DNA of 64,000 nt. Origin: Bradyrhizobium tropiciagri. Its GTDB lineage: Bacteria > Pseudomonadota > Alphaproteobacteria > Rhizobiales > Xanthobacteraceae. Where the stretch lies: NCBI RefSeq assembly GCF_018130505.1, contig NZ_JAFCKH010000001.1, positions 682,001 through 746,000 on the forward strand, in the 5' to 3' direction. Made by a program: the position numbers and the translations under genes. Positions within the stretch are counted from its first letter, which is position 1. Each line of letters opens with the position of its first letter. Below the pieces are notes generated by a model. The model was not told the origin of the DNA and made no database searches. It was given only the letters and a program-made list of their open reading frames with translations. Shown piece by piece: positions 17,646 through 27,455 of this stretch.

Positions 17646-18533
17646 ATGGCCATGCAACACTTCCTCGACATCTTCGACATCTACCTGCTGGAAGCCGTGA
17701 TCAACGGCATCCTGCTCGGCGGCGTGCTGGCGCTGCTGGCGCTCGGGCTCAACCTGATTTTCGGTGTGATCGACGTCACCTGGATCTGCTACGCCGAACT
17801 GGTGATGATCGGCATGTATGGCATGTACTACCTCGTGCAGGTCTATCATCTGCCGTATTGGGCCGCCGCGCCGCTGGTCATCCTGCTGGTGGCGCTGCTC
17901 GGCGCCGCGCTGCACTACCTCGTCATCGCGCCGCTGCTCACCGCGCCGCCGATCAACCAGCTGCTCGCCACCGGCGGCGTGCTGTTCATCCTGCAGAGCT
18001 TCGCCACCGTCGCCTTCGGCATCGACTTCCGCAATCTCGGCATCCGCCTGCCGGTGCTGGCGCTCGGCGAGATGAATTTCTCCTACGCGCGGCTGCTGTC
18101 GTTCGTGGCGGCGCTGCTCGGCATGATCGGGGTCTATCTGTTCCTGACCCGCACCTTCACCGGCACCGCGATCCGCGCCATCGCGCAGGACCGCCAGATC
18201 ATGCCGCTGATGGGCGTCGACGCCAAGCGCATCTACCTCGTCACCTCGGCGATCGGCGGCGGGCTCGCCGGCCTCGCCGCGTGCCTGCTCGTGCTGCAAT
18301 ACGACGTGCATCCGTTCGTCGGCCTGTCGTTCGGGCCGATCACCTTCCTGATCTGCGTGCTCGGCGGGCTCGGTAATTTCATCGGCGGCTTCATCGCCGC
18401 CTTCGTGTTCGCCGAGATCATCTCGCTCGGCGGCCTGTTCTCCGACCTTGAATGGGGCTACGTGCTGGCGTTCGCCTTCTTCATCGTCATGATGTTCATC
18501 CGGCCCGCGGGCCTTTTGGCGAGGCGCTCGTGA
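17646..18533 (+). CDS. livH: branched-chain amino acid ABC transporter permease LivH-type
   Basis: 295 residues with about eight hydrophobic helices. NGILLGGVLALLALGLNLIFG near the N-terminus and ARAIAQDRQIMPLMGVDAKRIYLVT-like cytoplasmic loop (after TFTGTAIR) are LivH signatures. It forms the translocation channel with LivM. It shares four bases with the livM start (GTGA), so coupled translation is likely. Confidence 0.9.
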   Translation: MAMQHFLDIFDIYLLEAVINGILLGGVLALLALGLNLIFGVIDVTWICYAELVMIGMYGMYYLVQVYHLPYWAAAPLVILLVALLGAALHYLVIAPLLTAPPINQLLATGGVLFILQSFATVAFGIDFRNLGIRLPVLALGEMNFSYARLLSFVAALLGMIGVYLFLTRTFTGTAIRAIAQDRQIMPLMGVDAKRIYLVTSAIGGGLAGLAACLLVLQYDVHPFVGLSFGPITFLICVLGGLGNFIGGFIAAFVFAEIISLGGLFSDLEWGYVLAFAFFIVMMFIRPAGLLARRS

Positions 18534-19540
18534 ACAGGCAGCTGGCAGGCTGGATCATCGCGCTGATCGTGCTCGTCGCGGTGCCGTTCGTGCATCGCGA
18601 TCCCTATCACCTGCACATCCTGGTGCTGATCCTGATCTGGTCGTTCGCCTACACCTCGTGGTCGATCATGGGCCGCTTCGGCCTGGTGTCGCTCGGCCAT
18701 GGCGGCTTCATGGGCATCGGCGCCTATGTCACCGCGCTCTTGTGGAATCACCTCGGTATCACGCCCTGGATCGGCATCCCCGTCAGCATGGCGACGGCCG
18801 GCGTGCTGGCGCTGATCGTCGCCTATCCCTGCTTCCGCTTCCGCATCACCGGCCACTATTTCGTGCTGGTGACGCTGGCGCTGTCCGGCATCGTGCTTCA
18901 GGTGATCACCGCGACGCGCGACTACACCGGCGGCTCGCTCGGCTACACGCCGCAGCGCGCGCCGAGCGGCAAGGGCCTCATCGCGCTGCAATTCGACGAC
19001 AAGACCACCTGGTACCTGATCGCGCTGGCGGTCTGGGTGGTCGGCCTCGTGGTCTGGCGCGCCATCGACCGCAGCATGAGCCGCCACGCCATGGAGGCGA
19101 TCTCGGAGGATGAGGACGCCGCCGCGGCGGCCGGCGTCAACGTCACCGCCGAGAAGCTCAAGATCACCATGATCTCGGCGCTGATGACGGCGCTGGCCGG
19201 CGCGCTGTACTGCCAGTACCAGATGTTCATCTCGCCGGACACCGTCAGCGGCATCGCCGTCTCGCTGCAGATGGTGTTCGCGGCGATCGTCGGCGGGGTC
19301 TATGTCGCACTCGGCCCGACGGTCGGTGCCGTCATCACCATCCTGCTCGCCGAGGTACTGCGCATCGGTTTCGGCACCAAGGCGGTCGGCTGGGACAATC
19401 TCGTCTATGGCGTGCTGCTGGTGCTGTTCATCATCTTCCTGCCCAAGGGCATTCTTGGTAGCCTGATCGACCTGGTCAGATCGCCACGCAAGCCGCCGAG
19501 AGGTCATGAGCAACAAGCCGTCCCCATCGCTCGCCGATGA
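18530..19540 (+). CDS. livM: branched-chain amino acid ABC transporter permease LivM-type
   Basis: 336 residues with about nine or ten hydrophobic helices. Typical LivM features are SLGHGGFMGIGAYVTALL near residue 57 and the loop MSRHAMEAISEDEDAAAAAGVNV near residue 183. GTG 18530 overlaps the livH TGA by three bases. The C-terminal 11 codons overlap the start of the polyphosphate kinase gene, an unusual junction for an importer operon. Confidence 0.9.
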   Translation: MNRQLAGWIIALIVLVAVPFVHRDPYHLHILVLILIWSFAYTSWSIMGRFGLVSLGHGGFMGIGAYVTALLWNHLGITPWIGIPVSMATAGVLALIVAYPCFRFRITGHYFVLVTLALSGIVLQVITATRDYTGGSLGYTPQRAPSGKGLIALQFDDKTTWYLIALAVWVVGLVVWRAIDRSMSRHAMEAISEDEDAAAAAGVNVTAEKLKITMISALMTALAGALYCQYQMFISPDTVSGIAVSLQMVFAAIVGGVYVALGPTVGAVITILLAEVLRIGFGTKAVGWDNLVYGVLLVLFIIFLPKGILGSLIDLVRSPRKPPRGHEQQAVPIARR

Positions 19541-20444
19541 ACTGAAGCCCTTCGTCGCGCCGTTCCGATTCGACGGTTCCGGCGAATTCCACCTGAAGTC
19601 GTTCGCGACCGCCGAGAAGGGCGGCATCGACAAGGATGCCGGCGGCAAGATCATCGAGGCCAACCGCAAGCGCCTCAACGAGTTCCAGGAGAAGCTCTAC
19701 GCCCAGGATCGCTGGTCGCTGCTCCTGATCTTCCAGGGCATGGACGCCGCCGGCAAGGACAGTGCGATCAAGAGCGTGTTCGAGGGCGTCAACCCGCAGG
19801 GCTGCGAGGTCTCCTCGTTCAAGCAGCCGTCGAGCCGCGAACTCGACCACGACTTCATGTGGCGCGCGATGGTCGCGCTGCCGGAGCGCGGCCGCATTGG
19901 CATCTTCAACCGCTCCTATTACGAGGAATGCCTCGTCGTGCGCGTGCATCCCGAGGTGCTGGAGAAGCAGAAGATCCCCAAGCAACTGGTGACGGAGGAC
20001 ATCTGGCGCGAGCGCTTCGAGGACATCTCCGCGATCGAGCGCTATCTCGCGCGCAACGGCACCGTGATCCTGAAGTTCTTCCTGCACGTCTCCAAGGAGG
20101 AGCAGCGCCAGCGCTTCCTCGACCGGCTCGAGGAGCCGGCCAAGAACTGGAAGTTCTCGATGGCCGACGTCAGCGAGCGCGCGCTGTGGGCGAAGTACCA
20201 GGCCGCCTATCAGGACATGATCCACCACACCTCGACCAAAGAGGCGCCCTGGCACATCGTCCCCGCCGACCACAAATGGTTCGCCCGCGTCGTGATCGGC
20301 TCAACCATCGTCAACGCGCTCGACAAGCTCGATCTGAAATTCCCCGAAGTCGACAAAGCCGAACTCAGCGAGTTCAAGCGTGTCCGCGACGCGCTGCTGG
20401 CCGAAGGGAAGGGCGGGGCGGAGAAGAAGGCGGTGAAGAAGTAG
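19506..20444 (+). CDS. ppk2: PPK2 family polyphosphate kinase / polyphosphate:nucleotide phosphotransferase
   Basis: 312 residues. Walker A-like GMDAAGKDS lies near residues 78-86, a lid/second motif includes FKQPSSRELDHDF, and Walker B is FNRSYYEE near residue 138. These are PPK2 hallmarks. The enzyme transfers phosphate between polyphosphate and ADP, AMP or GDP; length and motifs suggest a class I or III member but do not settle direction or nucleotide. The ATG lies inside the 3' end of livM (35-base overlap) with GAGAGG upstream, so it is probably cotranscribed. The C-terminus is Lys-rich. Confidence 0.9.
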   Translation: MSNKPSPSLADELKPFVAPFRFDGSGEFHLKSFATAEKGGIDKDAGGKIIEANRKRLNEFQEKLYAQDRWSLLLIFQGMDAAGKDSAIKSVFEGVNPQGCEVSSFKQPSSRELDHDFMWRAMVALPERGRIGIFNRSYYEECLVVRVHPEVLEKQKIPKQLVTEDIWRERFEDISAIERYLARNGTVILKFFLHVSKEEQRQRFLDRLEEPAKNWKFSMADVSERALWAKYQAAYQDMIHHTSTKEAPWHIVPADHKWFARVVIGSTIVNALDKLDLKFPEVDKAELSEFKRVRDALLAEGKGGAEKKAVKK

Positions 20445-20802
20445 CGCCTGTCTCTCGCATCGCAGGGGGCCCGCCGCCAAAACACGGAAAACAACCCCAT
20501 GCAAAGTAGCCGGCGGCTGCGGGCGTTCAACACGGCCACTTGACACGTCGGGCAACTCACCGGTATTCTTCCATTATTCCGAAATCGTGCGAGCCCCTTG
20601 CCTCAGGGCTCGCAGCCGCGCCCTGGGTGGGCGACCGCCATACCGTCGCGGTGGGCTGCCACCGTTAGGTCAACCCTGCTGCCTCTCTTTCCCCATTGCG
20701 GCGGCTTGCCATAATCGTCTAGAACGACCCGGCGCGGCGCCCTTTCGGCAACCAACCGTCAACGGTTTTGCCCGAGGATTTGGCGCTCAAAAGGGTCTGG
20801 CA
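20445..20802 (+). other. leuA upstream region
   Basis: The 358 bases between ppk2 and the candidate leader ORF contain the promoter at 20540-20569 and a hairpin GCGAGCCC (20589-20596) / GGGCTCGC (20606-20613) with a nine-base loop. No convincing coding frame is seen. The hairpin falls within the predicted leuA leader transcript. Confidence 0.5.
20540..20569 (+). promoter_or_regulatory. sigma70-type promoter candidate for leuA
   Basis: TTGACA (20540-20545) and TATTCT (20564-20569) are separated by 18 bases. They lie about 230 bases upstream of the candidate leader peptide and about 460 upstream of leuA, which would give a long structured leader. Other weaker promoters closer to leuA are possible. 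Confidence 0.4.
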
Positions 20803-20919
20803 ATGCTGATTCGCGGCCAAATTGATGGGATTTTCGAGGAGGTGGCTCTGGCTACCGCCACGATCCCGGCCGGAACGCCCACCCTCCTTATTGGCGGCCT
20901 GCTTCTTACCTGCCCCTGA
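20803..20919 (+). CDS. candidate Leu/Ile-rich leader peptide of leuA
   Basis: 38 codons with seven Leu and five Ile. They are clustered near the end as TLLIGGLLLTCP, codons CTC CTT ATT, then CTG CTT CTT. An AAAAGGG sequence lies about eight bases before the ATG. The TGA lies inside the 5' arm of a hairpin (20913-20955), 113 bases upstream of leuA. This layout fits ribosome-mediated attenuation, in which stalling at Leu codons under leucine shortage would change leader folding. Peptide expression and mechanism are inference. Confidence 0.5.
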   Translation: MLIRGQIDGIFEEVALATATIPAGTPTLLIGGLLLTCP

Positions 20920-20955
20920 GGGCCGGCTGGGCAATTGCGCCTGGGCACTCAGGGG
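20913..20955 (+). promoter_or_regulatory. leuA leader hairpin
   Basis: A perfect eight-base stem, CCCCTGAG (20913-20920) / CTCAGGGG (20948-20955). The 27-base interior contains the palindrome GCAATTGC. It overlaps the stop codon of the candidate leader peptide and is followed by only three T residues. It could be a weak terminator or one arm of an antiterminator/terminator switch. Confidence 0.5.
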
Positions 20956-21032
20956 TTTGACGAGATCACCAGACCCTGACATCGCCCCTATGGACCGACC
21001 GACCGGGCGCAAAGCTTCAAAGGAATTTCGAC

Positions 21033-22595
<1,563 letters not shown>

Positions 22596-22621
22596 CGGTG
22601 GGCTGCATCGATGTGACAGCA

Positions 22622-22648
22622 AACGCGGCGCCTCGGCGCCGCGTTTTT
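22622..22648 (+). terminator. intrinsic terminator of leuA
   Basis: AACGCGGCGCC (22622-22632) and GGCGCCGCGTT (22635-22645) pair perfectly around a short loop and run into TTTTT (22644-22648). It lies 27 bases after the leuA stop. Confidence 0.9.
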
Positions 22649-22668
22649 GTTCGAGCGCGCTACCTAGA

Positions 22669-22809
22669 CCCGTCATCCTGAGGTGCGAGCGGAGCGAGCC
22701 TCGAAGGATCGACGGCCCCGCTGCTTCAGCAAGCGGCGATCCACTCGCCGAGGCAGCCGGGCCGTTCGCCCTTCGAGACGGCCGCTTCGCGGCCTCCTCA
22801 GGGTGATGG
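22669..22809. repeat. palindromic repeat, family B, second copy
   Basis: The left arm starts CCCGTCATCCTGAGGTGCGA and the right arm ends GGCCTCCTCAGGGTGATGG, with internal CTCGAAGGATCGACGGCC and GGGCCGTTCGCCCTTCGAGA. It is related to the element at 17496-17603 but has a longer central part. Confidence 0.8.
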
Positions 22810-22884
22810 TATGGAGAGCGCGAAACGTGCGTAGGCTGCGGCCGCGTTTTTGTTCGAGCGTACCGTTGTAGCCCCGTCATCCCC

Positions 22885-22905
22885 GACAAGGGCTTTGCCC
22901 TTGTC
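22885..22905. repeat. short hairpin within repeat-rich gap
   Basis: A perfect GACAAGGGC / GCCCTTGTC stem with a TTT loop, preceded by CCCCGTCATCCCC. It resembles one end of another dispersed palindromic element and lies between the family B and family C repeats. Confidence 0.6.
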
Positions 22906-22963
22906 GCTGGAGGGGCGCGTAGCGCGTCTCGATGAATGCACGGCCCGATGTTGTGGCACCATC

Positions 22964-23100
22964 CCCACAGCGTCGTCCGGCGAAGGCCGGGACCCATTAC
23001 CACAGGGTCTGGTTGTTGAGACGAGCTGTGGCTCCAGCGTGGCGCAACAATGACAACCGGTGGTTATGGGTCCCGGCCTTCGCCGGGACGACCCTGTGGG
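22964..23100. repeat. palindromic repeat, family C
   Basis: The left arm begins CCCACAG, then CGTCGTCCGGCGAAGGCCGG; the right arm contains CCGGCCTTCGCCGGGACGAC and ends CTGTGGG. The arms are about 40 bases each with a central segment of about 50 bases. With the terminator, family B copy and short hairpin, it fills the 675-base gap between leuA and the LysR gene; no gene is seen there. Confidence 0.8.
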
Positions 23101-23270
23101 AGTGTTCGCGCACCGGCGGCTGGCCGGCGCCCGTTGGAATATGGCGCGCATTTTCGCGACGAAATTGGAATCATTTCCCAACAGGGCAGCCATGCCGGCC
23201 CTGCAATTGGGATTTTTTGCGCTCCAGCCGGCGCTAACTTTGCACGTCCGTGCCCCCGGGGACGCCAACC

Positions 23271-24263
23271 ATGTCGCTTGCCTCCATCGACGTCGACCTT
23301 CCGCAGCGCGGCCCGACGCGCGCCGAGACCGCGCTGACGCGCCGTGTCGATCTCACGACCCTTCGCCTGTTCGTCGCCATCTGCGACGAGCAGAACCTGA
23401 CCCGCGCCGCGCAGCGCGAGGGGATTGCCGCCTCGGCAGTCTCGAAGCGAATGAACGATTTCGAGCTCGCGTTCGGCGTCACGCTGTTCAAGCGTCTGGC
23501 AAAGGGCATGGCGCTGACGCCGGCCGGCGAGGCGCTGCTGCATCACGCCCGCGTCACGCTGCTCAATGTCGAGAAGATCGCGGTCGAACTGTCGGAATAT
23601 TCGCAGGGCGTGCGCGGCCATGTCCGCATGCTCGCCAACCTCTCGGCGATCGTGCAGTATTTACCAGAGGATCTCTCGGCCTTTTTTGCCGCACATGAGC
23701 TGCTCCGCGTCGACCTGCAGGAGCGGCCGAGCGGGCAGGTGGTGCGCGGCATCGAGGAGGGCACGGCGGAGATCGGCATCTGCTCGGCCGAGGCCGACAG
23801 CCGCGCGCTCGAGGCCTTCCACTACCGCTACGACAATCTCGTGGTGGTGATGCGGCCGGACCATCCGCTGGCCGGCCATGAGCGCATCCTGTTCACCGAC
23901 ACGCTCGACTACGATCACATCGGGCTGCACACCGCGAGTTCGATCTATCTGCGCTGTCAGTATGCGGCGACCCAGGCCGGCAAGCCGATGCGGTTGCGCA
24001 TCAACGTGCCCGGCTTCGACGCGGTCTGCCGCATGGTGCAGGCCAATATGGGCCTCGGCCTGATCCCCGACCGCGCCTTCGCGGTGGTCGGCGCCGGCAT
24101 GGGGCTTCGCGCGATCCCGCTGCGCGACGCCTGGGGCCGCCGCGAACTCAAGATCGTGGTCCGCGACTCCGCGCATCTGTCCGCGACCAGCCGGCTGATG
24201 CTCGACCATCTATGCGCGATCGAAACCGGGCGCGCCGAGAAGGCCGGCGGAAAGACCGGCTGA
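23271..24263 (+). CDS. LysR-family transcriptional regulator
   Basis: 330 residues. The N-terminal winged helix-turn-helix (DLTTLRLFVAICDEQNLTRAA, AASAVSKRMNDFE, LFKRLAKGMALTPAGE) lies near residues 26-90. A periplasmic-binding-protein-like effector domain follows. The ligand and targets are unknown, and no divergent metabolic gene lies beside it. ATG 23271 is chosen over an upstream GTG at 23250 because the upstream segment does not look coding. Confidence 0.9.
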   Translation: MSLASIDVDLPQRGPTRAETALTRRVDLTTLRLFVAICDEQNLTRAAQREGIAASAVSKRMNDFELAFGVTLFKRLAKGMALTPAGEALLHHARVTLLNVEKIAVELSEYSQGVRGHVRMLANLSAIVQYLPEDLSAFFAAHELLRVDLQERPSGQVVRGIEEGTAEIGICSAEADSRALEAFHYRYDNLVVVMRPDHPLAGHERILFTDTLDYDHIGLHTASSIYLRCQYAATQAGKPMRLRINVPGFDAVCRMVQANMGLGLIPDRAFAVVGAGMGLRAIPLRDAWGRRELKIVVRDSAHLSATSRLMLDHLCAIETGRAEKAGGKTG

Positions 24264-24284
24264 CGCGAGCGGGCGACGTCGCTC

Positions 24285-25262
24285 TCAGAGCGGATCCTTT
24301 CCGGTGCCACGAACGCCGCTCGGCGAGTCGCCGAAGCGGGCTCGGAACAGGCGATTGAAATGCGAAACATCCGAAAAGCCGACCTCGAGCGCGATGTCGG
24401 AGATTCGCTGCGGGCCGGCGTCGAGCCTGGTCAGCAACTTGAACGCCTGCTGGAGACGCAGCTCGTTCACATGCCCGGTGAATGACGATCCCGATGACGC
24501 CATCAGGCGTTGCAGGTAGCGGGGCGAGATGCCCTGGCCACGGGCCGCCGTCTGGACACTGAGCCCCGGGTCCTGAAAGTTTGCCTCAATGTAGGCGAGG
24601 ACGGCGCTGTGCCGCGCCGCCATGACTGCGCTTGCGGTGCTTTCGCCCAGCGACGCATCCTCGCCGATCGAGAGCGCCACGAGATCATGGATGTGCGCCA
24701 CGACCATGCCGCGCAGCCTGGGTGAGGCCAGGGCTCCCTCCTTGAAGGCCGACCTCAGATACGCCCTGAGCAGTCGAAACGCTTCCGTGCTGCGCGCAAT
24801 CGGCCGCATCGCGAGGGCCTCGACGTCGGTCACGCGCTCAGCCATGGCGTCGCGTGGCAGCGCCAGACCCAGCAGCATGCCATCGGCATAGGTGAGGATC
24901 GCGGGCTCTGAATGCAGGATTGCGATCGCGTCGCCACCACGAAGCTCGACCTCGTGGCTGCGCTGCGAGAGCTCGCTTCGGCTGCGGGAGCAGACGATGA
25001 ATCCGACCGAGTCATCGCCGTCGGTGATGCTCGACTGCAAGCGCTTGAAGCGCATGGCGGAGCCTTTCAGGGCGAGCGTACGCAAGCCATGCATCGCGTG
25101 CAGCCTCGCATCGGCGTGAAACGTCGTACTCGACAGCGGCTCGATATCGGCGTGGACGATCCCTCGTGCAAAGCTCTCGCGCCATTGCGGCAGTCGCATT
25201 CGTTCAGGGAGTTCTCGCGTCGAGAATCGATGCGATACGAAATCGGTTGCGTGCGCTGGCAT
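24285..25262 (-). CDS. AraC-family transcriptional regulator
   Basis: 325 residues. The C-terminal AraC/XylS DNA-binding domain spans about residues 220-320, with AARGQGISPRYLQRLMASSG as first helix-turn-helix and ISDIALEVGFSDVSHFNRLFRARFG as the second, more conserved one. The N-terminal 200 residues form an effector domain of the AraC-binding-like type. The target is unknown. ATG 25262 is preceded on the minus strand by GGGAGG. It converges on the LysR gene with a 21-base gap. Confidence 0.9.
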   Translation of the reverse strand: MPAHATDFVSHRFSTRELPERMRLPQWRESFARGIVHADIEPLSSTTFHADARLHAMHGLRTLALKGSAMRFKRLQSSITDGDDSVGFIVCSRSRSELSQRSHEVELRGGDAIAILHSEPAILTYADGMLLGLALPRDAMAERVTDVEALAMRPIARSTEAFRLLRAYLRSAFKEGALASPRLRGMVVAHIHDLVALSIGEDASLGESTASAVMAARHSAVLAYIEANFQDPGLSVQTAARGQGISPRYLQRLMASSGSSFTGHVNELRLQQAFKLLTRLDAGPQRISDIALEVGFSDVSHFNRLFRARFGDSPSGVRGTGKDPL

Positions 25263-25490
25263 CGGGACCTCCCGCCTTTGACGGGACAACGGGATGAACG
25301 CTTGCGACGGATGGCTGCTTGCTCCGCATTTGCAATTCGCGCACCGCCTCTCCGGCAATGTGCGCACGAGTCCAAGAAGCTACGCCTTTGGTCTGATATT
25401 CTCAATCATCTGTGATCGAGCTGATGTGAGCTGGTTCACGTGCCCGGTCGGCAAATGCGCCTAATATTGACTATGCAAGTCGTGCCAAAA

Positions 25491-25509
25491 ATCTCCTTTA
25501 AGAGGAGAT
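25491..25509 (+). promoter_or_regulatory. hairpin that sequesters a ribosome binding site
   Basis: ATCTCCT (25491-25497) and AGGAGAT (25503-25509) form a perfect seven-base stem with a TTAAG loop. The right arm contains the AGGAG that would serve the GTG at 25514, so folding would hide that ribosome binding site. Confidence 0.4.
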
Positions 25510-25513
25510 GGTC

Positions 25514-25612
25514 GTGACGGCTCTATTTGTAATTGCTGATATCGGGTCCAAGTGCGGTGCCCGGTGCGAAATGCAAGCACAGATGCAGCTTCACGACGCG
25601 GTTCGCGGGTGA
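25514..25612 (+). CDS. candidate small ORF, 32 codons
   Basis: A GTG start lies six bases after AGAGGAG; ATG 25508 is also in frame. The peptide has a hydrophobic start (MTALFVIADIGSKCGARCEM) with two Cys. No homology is recognised. The evidence is only the strong ribosome binding site and its placement within a hairpin, so this may be chance. Confidence 0.25.
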   Translation: MTALFVIADIGSKCGARCEMQAQMQLHDAVRG

Positions 25613-25795
25613 ACGAACTCGACGGACTGTTCTGGACGATCAGGCTGGCTCCTGCACACCGATGTCGTGTCGCATCGCCGCCTCGTAATTAGAAGACTTC
25701 CAGACATGCATTTATTCCCGGCCCTGCCGCCGGTTGAAATCATCAGTTTTTATGACCAATGGCGTCAATGGTGATGATCAAGTGAGGGTTCGATC

Positions 25796-25984
25796 ATGCC
25801 CACCATCATAGACATACTGTACCGGGAGTTCTGCCGGGCTCGCCTCGCCGAGATGCGCAAGGCGCTTCTGATACCTGTCGGCAGCGAAGACATCCTGCAG
25901 ACGCCGCGGGAGGACGGCGATGCTTCCGACGCCGCCGATCAGGCGGACAGTCGGACGACGAACGAACTCCTGGCCACCGGGTAG
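25796..25984 (+). CDS. small hypothetical protein
   Basis: 62 residues. The first half is a plausible amphipathic helix (IIDILYREFCRARLAEMRKAL) and the tail is acidic and polar (EDGDASDAADQADS). A GTGAGGG sequence about nine bases before the ATG could serve as ribosome binding site. It ends directly before the frame that opens the OpgC-like gene, so cotranscription is likely. No function is recognised. Confidence 0.5.
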   Translation: MPTIIDILYREFCRARLAEMRKALLIPVGSEDILQTPREDGDASDAADQADSRTTNELLATG

Positions 25985-26104
25985 GTGGAATCCAACCGCA
26001 TCGTCTTGGTCGGCGATCCGCTCGGCACGCAGGTGACGGCGCATCCGGGCGTCTCATCGAGGCCCGCCCGACCAAGGCACGCAGGCACGCGGACAGGTCG
26101 GCAG

Positions 26105-27352
26105 ATGCATGATCGGACGCCCAGCGCGAAGCGATTGGCCGGCGAAGCCTCGCCGGAGTTCAGCGGGACCGGCCGCGACCTTCGTCTCGATGTCTGCCGC
26201 GGCATCGCGCTGTGGTGGATATTCCTCGATCATGTTCCCAACAACGTCGGCAGCTGGCTGACGCCACGCAATTACGGCTTCTGCGACGCCGCCGAGATAT
26301 TCATGCTGATCTCGGGCGTGACCTGCGCACTGGCGTACGGCAGTGCGCGCCAGCGCGAGGGCTGGCACGGCGTGGTCGGGCGATCGTTGCGGCGGGGATG
26401 GAGCATCTATGCCGCGTTCCTGCTGCTCACGCTGGCCTGCGCCGTCCTCGTCTACTTCTCGGGCAGCGAGGATCTCGCCGACGACAGCAACACGCGGATT
26501 CTGTTCGAGCAACCGGGCGCGACGTTCGCGCATGCGGCGATGCTGCAATATCGACCTGTCAACACCGACATCCTGCCGGTCTTCGTGCTCGGTCACGTGT
26601 TGTTCGCGCCGCTGCTCTGGCTGCTGCTGCGGGCGCCAAACCTGACGCTCGGCGTCTCGCTGCTGCTCTATGCGCTGGTGCACGTCTTCGGCTGGGGCGT
26701 TCCGGCCTGGCCGAACGGCACCTGGTACTTCAATCCGCTGGCCTGGCAGGTGCTGTTCGTGATCGGGGCGTGGTGGGTGATCTCGGGCGATCGCGTACGA
26801 CCGTGGATCACCTCGCGCGCAGTGCTTGTTCTTGCCGTTCTCTATCTGGCCTTCAGCCTGGTTCTGGCATTGAGCTGGAGCATCACGCCTCTGGTGCCGC
26901 ACGCCATCACAGACCGGCTGTTTCCATTGGACAAATCGAATCTCAGCCCGTTGCGGCTGCTGCACTTCCTGGCGCTGGCAATCGTGGCGGTACGGCTCGT
27001 TCCCAGGGATTGGCGAGGGCTGTCGTCGCCCGTGCTTCGCTGTGCGAGGAGCTGTGGCGCCAATTCACTGCCGATCTACTGCCTCGGTGTCCTGCTGGCG
27101 CTCGTCTGCGAGCTGACGCTGCTCGACCTCTCGGATCGGCTCGTGATGCAGCTCGCGCTGAGCCTTGCCGGAATCCTGGTGATGATCGTCGTCGCGACGC
27201 TGCTTGGCGCGGTTGGCGGCAAAAGTGAGCGCGCCCCGAAGGAGACGCCGTCGGCCGGGAAGGTCGGTCCGGCAATTCCTCGCTACGGCGACAACGAGAG
27301 TGTCAATTCGGGCAGGATCGATCCGCGTTTCCCTGCAATGCCATGCCTCTGA
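26105..27352 (+). CDS. opgC: OpgC-like integral membrane acyltransferase
   Basis: 415 residues with about ten hydrophobic helices. RDLRLDVCRGIALWWIFLDHVP near residue 25 and NYGFCDAAEIFMLISGVTCAL near residue 55 match the start of the OpgC family (PF10129), which is related to acyltransferase_3. In some Proteobacteria OpgC adds succinyl groups to periplasmic glucans. That role is inferred from family; no opgG or opgH is in the window. The start is uncertain: ATG 26105 is preferred, but the frame is open back to GTG 25985. Confidence 0.75.
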   Translation: MHDRTPSAKRLAGEASPEFSGTGRDLRLDVCRGIALWWIFLDHVPNNVGSWLTPRNYGFCDAAEIFMLISGVTCALAYGSARQREGWHGVVGRSLRRGWSIYAAFLLLTLACAVLVYFSGSEDLADDSNTRILFEQPGATFAHAAMLQYRPVNTDILPVFVLGHVLFAPLLWLLLRAPNLTLGVSLLLYALVHVFGWGVPAWPNGTWYFNPLAWQVLFVIGAWWVISGDRVRPWITSRAVLVLAVLYLAFSLVLALSWSITPLVPHAITDRLFPLDKSNLSPLRLLHFLALAIVAVRLVPRDWRGLSSPVLRCARSCGANSLPIYCLGVLLALVCELTLLDLSDRLVMQLALSLAGILVMIVVATLLGAVGGKSERAPKETPSAGKVGPAIPRYGDNESVNSGRIDPRFPAMPCL

Positions 27353-27455
27353 CAATGATTCTCGAAGGTCCCAAGCGCTAGCGTGGCGGCCCGAGCCGGT
27401 TGCCGGGCGGACGGCGGAAGCTCAGCTTGTCGCCGTCCGCACGCAGGCAATTCCG

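Larger units (their letters stand above)
25263..25795. other. intergenic region upstream of the AraC gene
   Basis: The 533 bases contain the divergent control region of the AraC gene. This is AT-richer than the surroundings, with stretches such as CTAATATTGACTATGCAAG near 25460 and CAGTTTTTATGACC near 25743. They also contain the hairpin at 25491-25509 and the small frame at 25514. No larger gene is supported. Confidence 0.5.

Noticed and set aside
20587-20802. Coding extension of the leader peptide frame
   Set aside because: The longer frame is Arg/Pro-rich without a ribosome binding site; only the last 38 codons from ATG 20803 look meaningful.
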